Shown one piece after another: positions 36,598-45,843 of a stretch of DNA of 64,000 bases. The translations under genes were made by a program, and so were the position numbers. The notes below the pieces were generated by a model that was not told where the DNA came from, ran no database searches, and was given only the letters and a program-made list of their open reading frames with translations. The DNA is taken from assembly GCF_029688735.1 (NCBI RefSeq), contig NZ_JARULD010000001.1, positions 558,001-622,000 of the forward strand. Direction: 5' to 3'. The stretch's first letter is position 1; each line of letters opens with the position of its first letter. This DNA comes from Qipengyuania flavescens. GTDB lineage: Bacteria; Pseudomonadota; Alphaproteobacteria; Sphingomonadales; Sphingomonadaceae.

Positions 36598-36833
36598 GAC
36601 ACAAACCGCGCAACACGCTTCTTCAGACCTTCGCCGTCCCATTGACGCTGGCGATCGCCACCGTGGCAGGTCTCATCCTGGGGCTGACAGGGGATGGCTG
36701 GCGCGACCTGGCCAGCTGGCTGCTGCTGATAGTTTCCCTGCTCCCGATCCGCGCCGCCTTTGCGCGTCGCCGATCGAGCGCACATCGTAATGCTCGTTTG
36801 GGCCATTCCCGTTTGGAAAGAAAGACATCATGA
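36594..36833 (+). CDS. Small membrane protein in siderophore-receptor operon (79 aa)
   Basis: A 79-residue protein with two hydrophobic segments (about residues 13-32 and 38-55) and a basic tail. It has the phrase LTGDGWRDLASWLLL, which I associate with small proteins found between PepSY-TM and receptor genes in sphingomonads, though no function is known. It overlaps both neighbours by ATGA and is therefore coupled to them. It may help place or energise the PepSY protein in the membrane; this is inference from position. Confidence 0.78.
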   Translation: MRHKPRNTLLQTFAVPLTLAIATVAGLILGLTGDGWRDLASWLLLIVSLLPIRAAFARRRSSAHRNARLGHSRLERKTS

Positions 36834-38923
36834 ATTCAATGCTTCGCGTTTCAATCCTCGCCCTCGGCGCTTCGATCGCTGCAACGGCGCAGGCGCAGGA
36901 TACGTCGGACGACGTAATTATCGTCACCGCGCAGCGCGAGAATGCGACGCAGGTGGTCAATGCGGGAAGCGCGGGCGTGCTGGGCAACAAGAATGCAGAG
37001 GATCTGCCCTTTACCATCCGGTCTTATGACGAGAGCCTGATCCTCAACCAGCAGCCGCAGACCCTGGGCGATGTATTGGAAAACGATCCGACGATCCGGA
37101 CGACCTACGGCTTCGGTAATGCGTCCGAGCAGTTCGTCATCCGCGGCTTCACCCTGTTCGGCGACGATGTGGGTGTGAACGGATTGTATGGCATCGCGCC
37201 TCGCCAGCTTGTGGCGCCGGAGCTATACGGCAGTGTCCAGGTGCTTAACGGATCAAGTGCTTTTCTCAATGGCGCCGCACCGGGCGGCACGGGTCTCGGC
37301 GGCAGTGTGAACCTGATGCTCAAGCGCGCCGGAGCGTCCGATCTCAATCGGGTTACGGTATCCGCCGAACAAAGCGCCCGCTTCGGCGGCGCGGTGGACG
37401 TCTCGCGCCGGTTCGGAAGCGGGGGCGAGTGGGGACTGCGCATCAACGGAGCCTATCGCGATGGCGAAACTTCTATCGACGAGGAATATCGCCGCACGGC
37501 CGTAATCGGCGGCGCGCTCGATTACGATAGCGGACCGCTACGCGCCGCCATCGATCTGGCGTATCAGGAAATCCGTGTCGACAACCTGCGGCCGAAGGTA
37601 ACGATCGCGACCTCCACCGTGCCGGTCGTCCCAGACGCCGACGCCAATTACGCGCAGGATTTCGCCTACAGCGATCTGTCCGACGTGTTCGGCACCTTCG
37701 GACTCGAATACGATGTCGCCGACAACGCAACTCTTTATGCTCGCGGCGGTGCTCGGGACGGCACGGAAGCAGGACAGTATGCCAGCCTGACGCTGGTCGA
37801 CGCCGACACCGGAGCCGCAAACGGCGGGTCGCTGTTCGTACCTGCGACAAGCAATAACGAAGCTATCGAGGCCGGCCTGCGCGTGCGCCTTGGCGAACGC
37901 GTCACGCAGGAGATCAATTTCGGCGGCAATATCAGCTGGCAGGTCTTCCGCACGGCCTTCGATTTCGGATCGGGATACGCCACGAACCTCTACGACACGC
38001 CGCAGGTCGCATTGCCGCCCGGTGGCTTCATCGGCGGCGACCTCGACGATCCGCAACCGATCACCAAAACACGGCTGGCCAGCGCCTTCGCCTCGGACAC
38101 CATTGGCCTGTGGGGGGATCGCATCCTGTTGACCGGCGGCCTACGCCTGCAGGATATCCGGCAGGAGAACATCAATTACGACGGAACCCCGGGCGCGACC
38201 TACGACGAGAGTGCGGTTACTCCGGTGGCCGGCTTGGTCGTCAAACCGGTGTCCGGCTTGTCGCTCTATGCCAACCGGATCGAAGCCCTGCAGCAAGGAC
38301 CCGTGGCCCCGATCGACCCTGGTCTGGTGACCAACCCCGGCGAAGTCCTCGCCCCGCGCAAGTCGGTGCAATATGAAGTCGGCGGCAAGCTGGCGCTGGG
38401 CGGATTGTTCGTCGGCCTCGGAGCCTACCGGATCGAGCGCCCGGGCGAAGGCGTGCTGGACGATGGCAGCTTCGGCTATCTCGGCGATCAACGCCATCGG
38501 GGGGTGGAACTGACCGTCAATGGCGAAGTCGCACCCGGCTTACGGTTGATCGGCGGCGCTGCCTTGACAGATGCCGAACTGATCGGCGGCAATGAGGTGC
38601 CGGGTGTACCGGACTTCACGGCCAACGCCGATGTCGAATGGGATCTCGGCTTTGCGCCCGGCCTCACATTGACAGGGCGTGCCGTGCACACCGGCGAGCA
38701 GTGGGTGGATGCGGCGAACACGCTGACGCTGGATAGCTGGACGCGCTTCGATCTCGGTGCGCGCTACGTGTTCGTGGCCGGCGAAGCGCCGATCACGCTG
38801 CGACTGTCGGTCGATAACGTCGCCAACGAGCGGTATTGGGCCAGCAGTTTCGATGCTTTCTCGGCCGCGTTGCTGCAGGGGCGGCCGCGCACGTTCAAGG
38901 CCTCCGTGTCAGCGGACTTCTAA
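36830..38923 (+). CDS. TonB-dependent siderophore receptor
   Basis: A 697-residue outer-membrane receptor. The signal peptide ends QAQ, followed by a TonB-box-like DDVIIVTAQRE. The plug domain (about residues 50-170) has LPFTIRSYDESLI, TLGDVLENDPTIR and FVIRGFTLFGDDVGVNGLYG. The 22-strand barrel ends VSADF with the terminal Phe. The plug pattern and the Fur box suggest a ferric-siderophore ligand; which one is unknown. It is the last gene of the operon and ends 5 bases from a convergent gene. Confidence 0.92.
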   Translation: MNSMLRVSILALGASIAATAQAQDTSDDVIIVTAQRENATQVVNAGSAGVLGNKNAEDLPFTIRSYDESLILNQQPQTLGDVLENDPTIRTTYGFGNASEQFVIRGFTLFGDDVGVNGLYGIAPRQLVAPELYGSVQVLNGSSAFLNGAAPGGTGLGGSVNLMLKRAGASDLNRVTVSAEQSARFGGAVDVSRRFGSGGEWGLRINGAYRDGETSIDEEYRRTAVIGGALDYDSGPLRAAIDLAYQEIRVDNLRPKVTIATSTVPVVPDADANYAQDFAYSDLSDVFGTFGLEYDVADNATLYARGGARDGTEAGQYASLTLVDADTGAANGGSLFVPATSNNEAIEAGLRVRLGERVTQEINFGGNISWQVFRTAFDFGSGYATNLYDTPQVALPPGGFIGGDLDDPQPITKTRLASAFASDTIGLWGDRILLTGGLRLQDIRQENINYDGTPGATYDESAVTPVAGLVVKPVSGLSLYANRIEALQQGPVAPIDPGLVTNPGEVLAPRKSVQYEVGGKLALGGLFVGLGAYRIERPGEGVLDDGSFGYLGDQRHRGVELTVNGEVAPGLRLIGGAALTDAELIGGNEVPGVPDFTANADVEWDLGFAPGLTLTGRAVHTGEQWVDAANTLTLDSWTRFDLGARYVFVAGEAPITLRLSVDNVANERYWASSFDAFSAALLQGRPRTFKASVSADF

Positions 38924-38928
38924 ACGCG

Positions 38929-39678
38929 TCAGCGGGTGTTGCCGCGATCCCTGTCCAGCAGCAGCTGGAACAGGATCGCGCGCACTTCGCCGTCGATCTC
39001 GCCGTTGATCTTCTCCGGACGCCAGCGGCGCTGGAAGGCTTCGACCGCCTTGTGCCCATCGGTGATGTCGTAGCCGTAGCGTTCCAGCGCGAGGTAGAAG
39101 GCCGCGTCGTTGTCGAACGGATCGCCGCGTTCGAGCTTTTCGGGGCGCGGCAGGCAGAGGCCGTACTCGGCGAGGCGATCCCACGGGAACAGCTCGCCCG
39201 GATCGATCTTGCGGGCGGGCGCGACGTCCGAATGGCCGACCACGTTGGCGCGCGGGATGTCGTATTCCTTCACGATCCGCGCCACCAGCGGCACCAGCTT
39301 TTCGAACTGCGCCTCGTTGAATTCGCGATAGCCGTATTTGTGGCCCGGATGGTCGAGCTCGATGCCGATGCTGATGCCGTTAACGTCCTTATGGCCGCGC
39401 CAGTAGGAGACTCCAGCATGCCAAGCGCGTTTGTCTTCCGGCACCAGCCGCACGACCTCGCCCTGTTCGCCGATGAGGTAATGCGCGGAGACCTTGGCCT
39501 CCGGATCGCATAGCCGCTCAATCGCGAAACCCTTATCCTCCATCTCGGTATAGTGGATCACCACCATCGAAATGGGACCGCTGCGCTCGTCGTGATTGGG
39601 CGAAAGGACCTCGCGGTCGACGAGCTCGTCCTTGCTGGCGGGCAGGCCTTCGCCGAGCTTCCCGAAGTCGGACTTCAC
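38929..39678 (-). CDS. N-acetylmuramoyl-L-alanine amidase (AmpD/AmiD type)
   Basis: A 249-residue amidase_2 enzyme with a C-terminal peptidoglycan-binding helix bundle (about residues 185-245, DGHKAVEAFQRRW). Zinc ligands are His42 (MVVIHYTE), His149 (VVGHSDVAP) and Asp159 (KIDPG), with Lys157 as the catalytic base partner, the AmpD arrangement. It cleaves the bond between muramic acid and the stem peptide. No signal peptide is seen, so it may be a cytoplasmic AmpD-type recycling enzyme. The GTG start overlaps the chpT stop (GTGA). Confidence 0.9.
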   Translation of the reverse strand: MKSDFGKLGEGLPASKDELVDREVLSPNHDERSGPISMVVIHYTEMEDKGFAIERLCDPEAKVSAHYLIGEQGEVVRLVPEDKRAWHAGVSYWRGHKDVNGISIGIELDHPGHKYGYREFNEAQFEKLVPLVARIVKEYDIPRANVVGHSDVAPARKIDPGELFPWDRLAEYGLCLPRPEKLERGDPFDNDAAFYLALERYGYDITDGHKAVEAFQRRWRPEKINGEIDGEVRAILFQLLLDRDRGNTR

Positions 39679-40334
39679 CCGATCAGGCCTTCGCCCTGGG
39701 GCAACACTGCACCCAACACCAGCGCATCGGCGGACTTGTGATATTGCAGACCGCCGCCACTCTCCTGTGCGAGGAGGTGGATCATATGCGCCGCCGCCGT
39801 GCGGCTCGACAGCTCCTTGCGGTCGAGACTGCCGTCGAGCGCCTTGCCGATGGTCTCGTCGAAGGCGACCTTGGGCCCGCTGGCGCGCACCACGATTTCG
39901 CACGCCCCGTCACGCGTTTCCGCGCCGACATCCAGCGTGCCGCCGCGCACCAGCGCGTCGATCGCGATCTGCGCGAAGTTGAGCAGCACCTTGACCGCCG
40001 GCTTGCCGAGCGAGGCATCAGCCAGCGCCCAGTTGACCTCGACCTTGTCCTTGTCCGCCACCAGCGCCTGGATCAGCGCCTTGGGCTCCTCCACATCGAC
40101 ACGCTCGCCAAAGCCGCCGGCCGCGCCGAAGGCGAGGCGGAAGAACTTGAGTTTGTTGGTAGAGATCGACGCGCTCTGTTCCAGCAATTGCATGACGTTG
40201 GCCCGCATTTCGGGGTCGGTTTCCAGCGCGAGCAGTTCCAGCCCGTTGGACAGCGCCCCCACGGGGCTCAGCATGTCATGGCACAGCCGCGAGCAGAGCA
40301 TGGCGGCAAGGTCGATCGATTGGCGGTCGTCCAT
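39675..40334 (-). CDS. chpT: Histidine phosphotransferase ChpT
   Basis: A 219-residue ChpT. It relays phosphate from the hybrid kinase CckA to the response regulators CtrA and CpdR in the alphaproteobacterial cell-cycle circuit. The phosphorylated His19 stands in LCSRLCHDMLSPVGALSNGLELL-type context, the conserved dimerisation helix. The C-terminal part is a degenerate Bergerat fold (VLLNFAQIAIDALVRGG). It forms a minus-strand unit with the JAMM gene upstream and the AmpD-like amidase downstream, linking cell-cycle signalling and wall recycling at least at the level of transcription. Confidence 0.93.
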   Translation of the reverse strand: MDDRQSIDLAAMLCSRLCHDMLSPVGALSNGLELLALETDPEMRANVMQLLEQSASISTNKLKFFRLAFGAAGGFGERVDVEEPKALIQALVADKDKVEVNWALADASLGKPAVKVLLNFAQIAIDALVRGGTLDVGAETRDGACEIVVRASGPKVAFDETIGKALDGSLDRKELSSRTAAAHMIHLLAQESGGGLQYHKSADALVLGAVLPQGEGLIG

Positions 40335-40368
40335 CGTGATCCCGGTAATGAAAAATTGAGGATGTGTC

Positions 40369-40764
40369 TTAGCGAGGCGAGGTCACATAGGGAAGCGCTT
40401 CGAACCCCGCATCCCCCGAACGCCAGAACGCGATTCGGCCTGCCGCGACGATGGCGCAGACCATCCCGTCGCCCGGCGCCATGGCGGCATCGGTTGCAGA
40501 GGGATCAGCGCCGCCATTGGGGTGCGAGTGGTAATAGCCGACGATCTGCGGACCACCCAATCGCCCAGCGCGATGCGCGTCGATGAGGGTTTGCGGATCG
40601 ATCTCGAAATGGGTTGCGGGGTCGGGATGGACGTTCGCTGCGGGGAGAATGGCGCCGATGCGTTCGCCTTCACCCAGCAGGATGCCGCAGCATTCGTTCG
40701 GATGCGATGCCTCCGCCTCTGCGAGCAGTTGGTCCAATAGCGCGCTTGAGATGTCCACGGTCAT
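40369..40764 (-). CDS. JAMM/MPN+ metalloprotease domain protein
   Basis: A 131-residue single-domain JAB1/MPN protein with a complete JAMM motif: Glu24 (PNECCGIL), His79-Ser-His81 (YYHSHPNG), Ser89 and Asp92 (SATD). In bacteria such proteins remove C-terminal extensions from sulphur-carrier or ubiquitin-like proteins, or desulphurate cysteine adducts. No ubiquitin-like or ThiF-type partner is encoded nearby, so the substrate is not known. The ATG at 40764 is 16 bases from the divergent pseudouridine synthase gene. Confidence 0.88.
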   Translation of the reverse strand: MTVDISSALLDQLLAEAEASHPNECCGILLGEGERIGAILPAANVHPDPATHFEIDPQTLIDAHRAGRLGGPQIVGYYHSHPNGGADPSATDAAMAPGDGMVCAIVAAGRIAFWRSGDAGFEALPYVTSPR

Positions 40765-40780
40765 CGCGCATGGCCCTAGC

Positions 40781-41725
40781 ATGGCCTCGCCGGAAATCAT
40801 CAGCGGATCGCTCGCCACCACCGGCCGCCTGGACAAGGCGCTGGCCGAGGCGAGCGGGTTGTCGCGCGAGCGGGTGAAGGGGCTCATCGCGGATGGCGCG
40901 GTCGAGCTGGACGGGAAGGTGATGACCAGTGGGTCCGCCAAGGCCGAGGCTGGTGCTCGCTTCACTATTGCCCTCCCCCCGCCTGAACCGCTGGCCGCGG
41001 AACCGCAGGACATCCCGCTGGAGATCGTCTTCGAAGACGCTGACCTGCTGGTGGTGAACAAGCCCGCAGGCATGGTCGTGCATCCCGCGGCAGGCAATCC
41101 GGACGGGACGCTGGTCAATGCCCTGCTCCACCATTGCGCGGGGCGGCTGTCCGGCATCAATGGTGTCGCACGGCCCGGAATCGTCCACCGGATCGACAAG
41201 GATACCTCCGGCCTGCTGGTCGTCGCCAAATCCGACGCGGCGCACGAAGGGCTGGCGAAGCAGTTCGCCGACCATTCGATTGCGCGCCGCTATCTCGCCG
41301 TCTGCGCTGGCCATCCGAACCCGGCATCGGGTACTGTCGCAGGCCGCATTGGCCGCTCCGACAAGGATCGGAAGAAGATGGCCATGCTCCCCAACGATGC
41401 CACGCGCGGCAAGCATGCGGTCACGCATTACGAGACGAAGCAGCGCCTCGACCATGCCGCGCTGATCGAATGCCGGCTCGAAACCGGGCGAACCCACCAG
41501 GTGCGCGTTCACTGTGCGTCAATAGGTCATCCGCTATTAGGAGACCCTGTCTATGGACGCACTCCCAAGCCGATCCGCGCGACGCTTCAGCAGCTGCAAT
41601 TCGCCCGCCAGGCGCTCCACGCAGCCAGCCTCGGATTCATCCATCCTATCAGCGGCGAAAGCTTGGATTTCCGCGCCGAATTGCCCCCCGATATGCGGGA
41701 ACTCATCGACGAAACCGCACGTTGA
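40781..41725 (+). CDS. RluD-like 23S rRNA pseudouridine synthase
   Basis: A 314-residue RluA-family enzyme. The S4 domain (about residues 14-65: GRLDKALAEASGLSRERVKGLI) is followed by the catalytic domain with VVNKPAGMVVHPAAGN, IVHRIDKDTSG (Asp139 nucleophile; Ile replaces the usual Leu) and LETGRTHQVRVH. Full-length likeness and the absence of a basic tail make it closer to RluD (helix 69 of 23S rRNA) than the gene at 10268. Starts upstream of 40781 overlap the divergent JAMM gene. rpoH follows on the same strand after 122 bases. Confidence 0.92.
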   Translation: MASPEIISGSLATTGRLDKALAEASGLSRERVKGLIADGAVELDGKVMTSGSAKAEAGARFTIALPPPEPLAAEPQDIPLEIVFEDADLLVVNKPAGMVVHPAAGNPDGTLVNALLHHCAGRLSGINGVARPGIVHRIDKDTSGLLVVAKSDAAHEGLAKQFADHSIARRYLAVCAGHPNPASGTVAGRIGRSDKDRKKMAMLPNDATRGKHAVTHYETKQRLDHAALIECRLETGRTHQVRVHCASIGHPLLGDPVYGRTPKPIRATLQQLQFARQALHAASLGFIHPISGESLDFRAELPPDMRELIDETAR

Positions 41726-41847
41726 AATCGATGAAAAGCAGCACAGTCACGGGCAATATCTGTTATAAGTAACTTCAGTGGCCCGAGAGTCGAATGCCCA
41801 GCAGGGGTTCGGCGCGCGAGGTCGACGCTAGAAAGGTCAGGGTTTAC

Positions 41848-42753
41848 GTGAGCAATACCAAAGCATTGAGCGTCCCGGCGCTCGGCGGTGAGCAGAGCCT
41901 CAATCGCTATCTCTCCGAAATCAAGAAATTCCCCGTGCTGACGCAAGAGCAGGAATACATGCTCGCCAAGCGTTACGAAGAGCATGAGGACAGCGAAGCT
42001 GCGGCGCAGCTCGTCACCTCGCACCTGCGCCTCGTGGCGAAGATCGCCATGGGCTATCGCGGCTACGGCCTGCCCGTTTCGGATCTCATTTCCGAAGGCA
42101 ATGTCGGCCTGATGCAGGGCGTGAAGAAGTTCGAAGCCGATCGCGGTTTCCGCCTCGCCACCTATGCCATGTGGTGGATCAAGGCATCGATCCAGGAATA
42201 CATCCTGCGTTCGTGGAGCCTCGTGAAGATGGGCACCACCGCCGCACAGAAGAAGCTGTTCTTCAACCTGCGCCGGATGAAGAAGAACCTCGATGCCTAC
42301 GAGGACACCGATCTCCATCCCGACGATGTGGCCAAGATTGCGACCGATCTCGGCGTGCCCGAGCAGGAAGTGATCAACATGAACCGCCGCATGCTCATGG
42401 GCGGCGACGGTTCGCTCAACGTGCCGATGCGCAATGGCGAAGACGGCAGCGGCGAGTGGATGGACTGGCTGAAGGACGATGGTCCGCTGCAGGACGAGCT
42501 GGTCGCCGATGCCGAGGAAGCCGAAGTCCGCCACGACATGCTGGTGGAGGCTATGGATAATCTCAACGATCGCGAGAAGCACATTTTCCGCGAGCGGCGC
42601 CTGACGGAAAACCCGCAGACGCTGGAGGAATTGAGCCAGGTCTACAGCGTCAGCCGCGAACGCATTCGCCAGATCGAAGTCCGCGCTTTTGAAAAGGTGC
42701 AGAAAGCAATGAAGGCGATTGCCGGCGAAAGGCTGCTGCCGGGCGTGGCGTAA
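41848..42753 (+). CDS. rpoH: RNA polymerase sigma-32 factor RpoH
   Basis: A 301-residue heat-shock sigma factor. It has region 2 (RLVAKIAMGYRGYGLPVSDL, FRLATYAMWWIKASIQEYIL), the diagnostic RpoH box QKKLFFNLR and region 4 (LNDREKHIFRERRL, LEELSQVYSVSRERIRQIE). The RpoH box separates it from housekeeping or stationary sigma factors. The GTG at 41848 gives MSNTKALSVPALGGEQSLNRYL, like known RpoH N-termini. An in-frame ATG at 41794 would add 18 residues and has no clear ribosome site. A strong terminator follows. Likely targets in this window include clpP. Confidence 0.95.
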   Translation: MSNTKALSVPALGGEQSLNRYLSEIKKFPVLTQEQEYMLAKRYEEHEDSEAAAQLVTSHLRLVAKIAMGYRGYGLPVSDLISEGNVGLMQGVKKFEADRGFRLATYAMWWIKASIQEYILRSWSLVKMGTTAAQKKLFFNLRRMKKNLDAYEDTDLHPDDVAKIATDLGVPEQEVINMNRRMLMGGDGSLNVPMRNGEDGSGEWMDWLKDDGPLQDELVADAEEAEVRHDMLVEAMDNLNDREKHIFRERRLTENPQTLEELSQVYSVSRERIRQIEVRAFEKVQKAMKAIAGERLLPGVA

Positions 42754-42776
42754 TTGCGCTGGTCGTGAGACAATAG

Positions 42777-42819
42777 AAAGGGCCGCCGTTCCGATGGGAC
42801 CGGCGGCCCTTTCTCTTTT
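42777..42819 (+). terminator. Rho-independent terminator after rpoH
   Basis: AAAGGGCCGCCG pairs with CGGCGGCCCTTT around a twelve-base loop, followed by CTCTTTTG. It lies 23 bases after the rpoH stop. The M20 amidohydrolase gene converges from the right, so the hairpin may also serve that strand. Confidence 0.88.
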
Positions 42820-42830
42820 GCGTCTAACGA

Positions 42831-44150
42831 CTAACTCCCCGCCAGATCCAGCACCGCGGCCACCATGGCCCGGGTGCCGAGCGTCACGCTCTCGCGCGGG
42901 GCGATCTTGAACAGGGGGGAATGGTGCGACGGCACGGCGGGGCCGCCATTGGCCTCGGCCTCGAACGCCTCGGGCGGGGTGCCGCCGACGCCGAAATAGT
43001 AGCCCGGCACGCCGAGGTCTTCCGCTACGAAATAGGAGAAATCCTCCGCACCCATGCCGCGCTGCTCGAAGGGTTCGAAGCCTTCCTCGCCGAAAGTCGC
43101 GCGCATCACTCCATTCAGCCGGCGGGCGAGCTCGGGGTCGTTATAAGTGACCGGTGTGCCTTCGCTCACCGTGACCTTCACTGGCAGTTCGTCGGGCAGG
43201 CCGTGGGCCTTGCCGATGCCGACCGCAACGCGCTCGATGGCGGCAAGCAATTGTGCGCGCGTATCCTCGTCATTCGCGCGCACGGTCAGTTGCAGGTCGG
43301 CGCGTTCGGAGATGATGTTGTGCTTCGTGCCGGCCTGGAACGCGCCAACCGTGATAACCGCGGGTGAGAGCGGCTCGATCTCGCGGCTGACGATCGATTG
43401 CAGCGCGGTGACGATCTGCGAGGCGATATAGACCGGGTCGCGGCCCATGTGCGGGCTGGCCCCGTGCGCGCCGACGCCGGGCACCATGATATCGACCGAA
43501 TCGGCGCTCGAATACTGGATTCCCTCGGCCGCCGAGACGACGCCCGTCGGTAGGATCGAGGCGACATGGAAGGCGAGTGCATAGTCCGGCTTGCCGAAGC
43601 GGTCGTAGAGGCCGTCCTCCAACATCGCCTTGGCTCCGCCGACACGTTCTTCCGCAGGCTGGACCACGAACATCAACGTGCCCGACCAGTCGTCTTTCAT
43701 CGCCATCAAGCGCCGCGCCGTGCCGACCATCGACGTGATATGCACGTCGTGCCCGCAGGCGTGCATCACCGGATAGGTCTCGCCGTCCTGCCCGACCTGC
43801 GTGGCGGTAGAGGCGTAGTCGAGGCCGGAGCGCTCCTCCACCGGCAGCCCGTCCATATCGGCACGCAACATGATCAGCGGGCCATCGCCATTCTCCAGCA
43901 TGCCGACCACGCCGGTGCCGCCGACATTTTCGGTCACCGTCAGCCCGGCGGCGCGCAGTTCGGCGGCCATGCGCTTGGCGGTATCGGTCTCGAGGAAGGA
44001 AAGTTCGGGGTTCTGATGGAAATGGACGAAGAGGTCTTCGAGATGGCTGTCGTAATCCGCTGCAACCGCGTCGGCGACCTCCGCGCTATCGGCCAGAGCC
44101 GGTGTCGCAGCGAAAGCGGCCAGCGCCGCGGCCAGAGTGAGATTGCGCAT
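42831..44150 (-). CDS. M20 family exported amidohydrolase
   Basis: A 439-residue metal-dependent peptidase/amidohydrolase with signal peptide ending ALAD. The metal site appears in MHACGHDVH, QPAEERVGGAKAM, the dimerisation-domain His region GAHGASPHMGRDP, and the late PSHHSPLFKI. This pattern is of the aminoacylase/hippurate-hydrolase branch, which cleaves N-acyl or peptide amides. Because of the signal, it acts in the periplasm or outside. The in vivo substrate is unknown. Confidence 0.9.
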   Translation of the reverse strand: MRNLTLAAALAAFAATPALADSAEVADAVAADYDSHLEDLFVHFHQNPELSFLETDTAKRMAAELRAAGLTVTENVGGTGVVGMLENGDGPLIMLRADMDGLPVEERSGLDYASTATQVGQDGETYPVMHACGHDVHITSMVGTARRLMAMKDDWSGTLMFVVQPAEERVGGAKAMLEDGLYDRFGKPDYALAFHVASILPTGVVSAAEGIQYSSADSVDIMVPGVGAHGASPHMGRDPVYIASQIVTALQSIVSREIEPLSPAVITVGAFQAGTKHNIISERADLQLTVRANDEDTRAQLLAAIERVAVGIGKAHGLPDELPVKVTVSEGTPVTYNDPELARRLNGVMRATFGEEGFEPFEQRGMGAEDFSYFVAEDLGVPGYYFGVGGTPPEAFEAEANGGPAVPSHHSPLFKIAPRESVTLGTRAMVAAVLDLAGS

Positions 44151-44201
44151 CGATCATCCCCTTGTGTTCATTCGTGGTGACAGAAAGCACGGGCGCGCCC
44201 C

Positions 44202-44924
44202 ATGGGCAAGCGCCGCCGATTGCAACCGCTCTCCATGGCCGCTAGCAGCAGGACCATGCGCTGGTTCGTCCGCTTTCTTTTCAAAGCCATGTTCGGCCTG
44301 CTGGTGCTGAGCCTTCTGCTGGTGCTCGCGTTCAAATTCGTGCCCGTGCCCGTCACCGCCACGATGGTGATGGACGGCAACGGCATCACCAAGGACTGGA
44401 CCACCCTCAGCAATATCGACCGCAACATGGTGCGCGCGGTGATTGCGGCAGAGGATGGCAAGTTCTGCACGCATGACGGCTTCGACCGCGAAGCGATCGA
44501 GCAGGCGATGCGCGAAAACGCCCAGGGCGGGCGCATCCGTGGCGGCTCCACGATCAGCCAGCAGACCGCCAAAAACGTCTTCCTGTGGCAGGGCGGCGGC
44601 TATTTCCGCAAAGGGCTGGAGGCCTATTTCACCCTGCTGATCGAGCAGATCTGGGGCAAGCGGCGGATCATGGAGGTCTATCTCAACGTCGCCGAAACCG
44701 GCATCGGCACCTATGGCGTGGAAGCCGGGGCCGAGCGATACTTCAACAAATCCGCCGCCAGCCTCACCCCCACCGAAGCGGCGCGCATGGCTGCCGCGCT
44801 ACCGCTGCCGAAGGAACGCTCGGTCGTGAACCCGCGCGGCTGGCTGCGCGGACATGGCAATACGATTGCCGCTCGCATCGGCGTAGTCGGTCGTGACGCC
44901 CTCGATGCCTGCGTGTACGACTGA
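44202..44924 (+). CDS. mtgA: Monofunctional peptidoglycan glycosyltransferase
   Basis: A 240-residue GT51 enzyme with one N-terminal membrane anchor (about residues 26-47). The catalytic Glu84 sits in VIAAEDGKFCTHDGFD, followed by the family motifs RGGSTISQQTAKN, RKGLEAYFTLLIEQIWGKRRIMEVYLNVAETG and the closing GAERYFNKSA. It polymerises lipid II into glycan strands without transpeptidase activity. Downstream starts at 44235 or 44256 would still leave the anchor intact, so the exact start is open. It is 5 bases ahead of the CDF transporter gene. Confidence 0.94.
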   Translation: MGKRRRLQPLSMAASSRTMRWFVRFLFKAMFGLLVLSLLLVLAFKFVPVPVTATMVMDGNGITKDWTTLSNIDRNMVRAVIAAEDGKFCTHDGFDREAIEQAMRENAQGGRIRGGSTISQQTAKNVFLWQGGGYFRKGLEAYFTLLIEQIWGKRRIMEVYLNVAETGIGTYGVEAGAERYFNKSAASLTPTEAARMAAALPLPKERSVVNPRGWLRGHGNTIAARIGVVGRDALDACVYD

Positions 44925-44929
44925 TCGCC

Positions 44930-45841
44930 ATGGGCGCAGGGCACGATCACGCGCATGGCAGCGATCACGCAGGGCATAGCCATGCTCCGGCCGATTTCGG
45001 CCGCGCCTTCCTGATCGGCATCATCCTCAACACCGGTTTCGTGATCGTCGAGGCGGCCTATGGCTGGATCTCTGGCTCGATGGCGCTGATCGCCGACGCA
45101 GGCCACAACCTCTCTGACGTGCTGGCCCTGATGCTGGCTTGGGGCGCAAGCGTCGCGGCGAAGAAGGCGCCGACCGACCGCTTCACCTATGGCTACAAGA
45201 GCTCGACCATCCTCGCGGCGCTCGCCAATGCGGGGCTGTTGCTGGTCGCCATCGGAGCGATCCTGTTCGAGACGTTGCATCGCATGGCAGAACCCGCCGA
45301 GGTCCAGGGCGAGACCATGGCGATTGTCGCCGGGATCGGCATTTTGATCAATGCGGGCACCGCGGCGCTCTTCCTGCGCGGACAGCACGACATCAATATC
45401 CGCGGGGCCTTCCTGCATATGGCCGCAGACGCGCTGGTCAGCCTGGGCGTGGTGATGGCAGGGCTGGCGATCCTGTGGACCGGCGAAACGTGGATCGATC
45501 CGGCAGTAAGCCTGCTGATCGTGCTCGTGATCGCTTGGGGCACCTGGGGTCTGCTGAACGACAGCGTGGCGATGAGCCTGCTCGCGGTGCCCAAGGGCAT
45601 CTCGGAGAAATCCGTGCGCGATTATCTGGCAACCCTACCGGGTGTGGACGCCGTCCACGATCTCCACATTTGGCCGATGAGCACGACCGAGACCGCGCTA
45701 ACAGCGCATCTCGTCATGCCCCAGGGCCACCCGGGCGACACCTTCCTCAGCGAGATTTCGCACGAGCTGGAGCATCACTACCGCATTGGCCATGCGACCA
45801 TCCAGATCGAGCGCACACCGCACTGCGCGGGCGGTTGCTGA
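44930..45841 (+). CDS. Cation diffusion facilitator (CDF) metal transporter
   Basis: A 303-residue zinc-type CDF antiporter. The His-rich N-terminus (HDHAHGSDHAGHSHAP) can bind metal. Six membrane helices follow, with the transport-site motifs DAGHNLSD in helix 2 and HMAADALVSLG in helix 5 (HxxxD pattern, as in Zn/Cd/Co transporters). The C-terminal cytoplasmic domain has VDAVHDLHIWPMSTTETAL and HCAGGC. It exports divalent metal for protons. It is probably co-transcribed with mtgA. Confidence 0.93.
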   Translation: MGAGHDHAHGSDHAGHSHAPADFGRAFLIGIILNTGFVIVEAAYGWISGSMALIADAGHNLSDVLALMLAWGASVAAKKAPTDRFTYGYKSSTILAALANAGLLLVAIGAILFETLHRMAEPAEVQGETMAIVAGIGILINAGTAALFLRGQHDINIRGAFLHMAADALVSLGVVMAGLAILWTGETWIDPAVSLLIVLVIAWGTWGLLNDSVAMSLLAVPKGISEKSVRDYLATLPGVDAVHDLHIWPMSTTETALTAHLVMPQGHPGDTFLSEISHELEHHYRIGHATIQIERTPHCAGGC

Positions 45842-45843
45842 CA

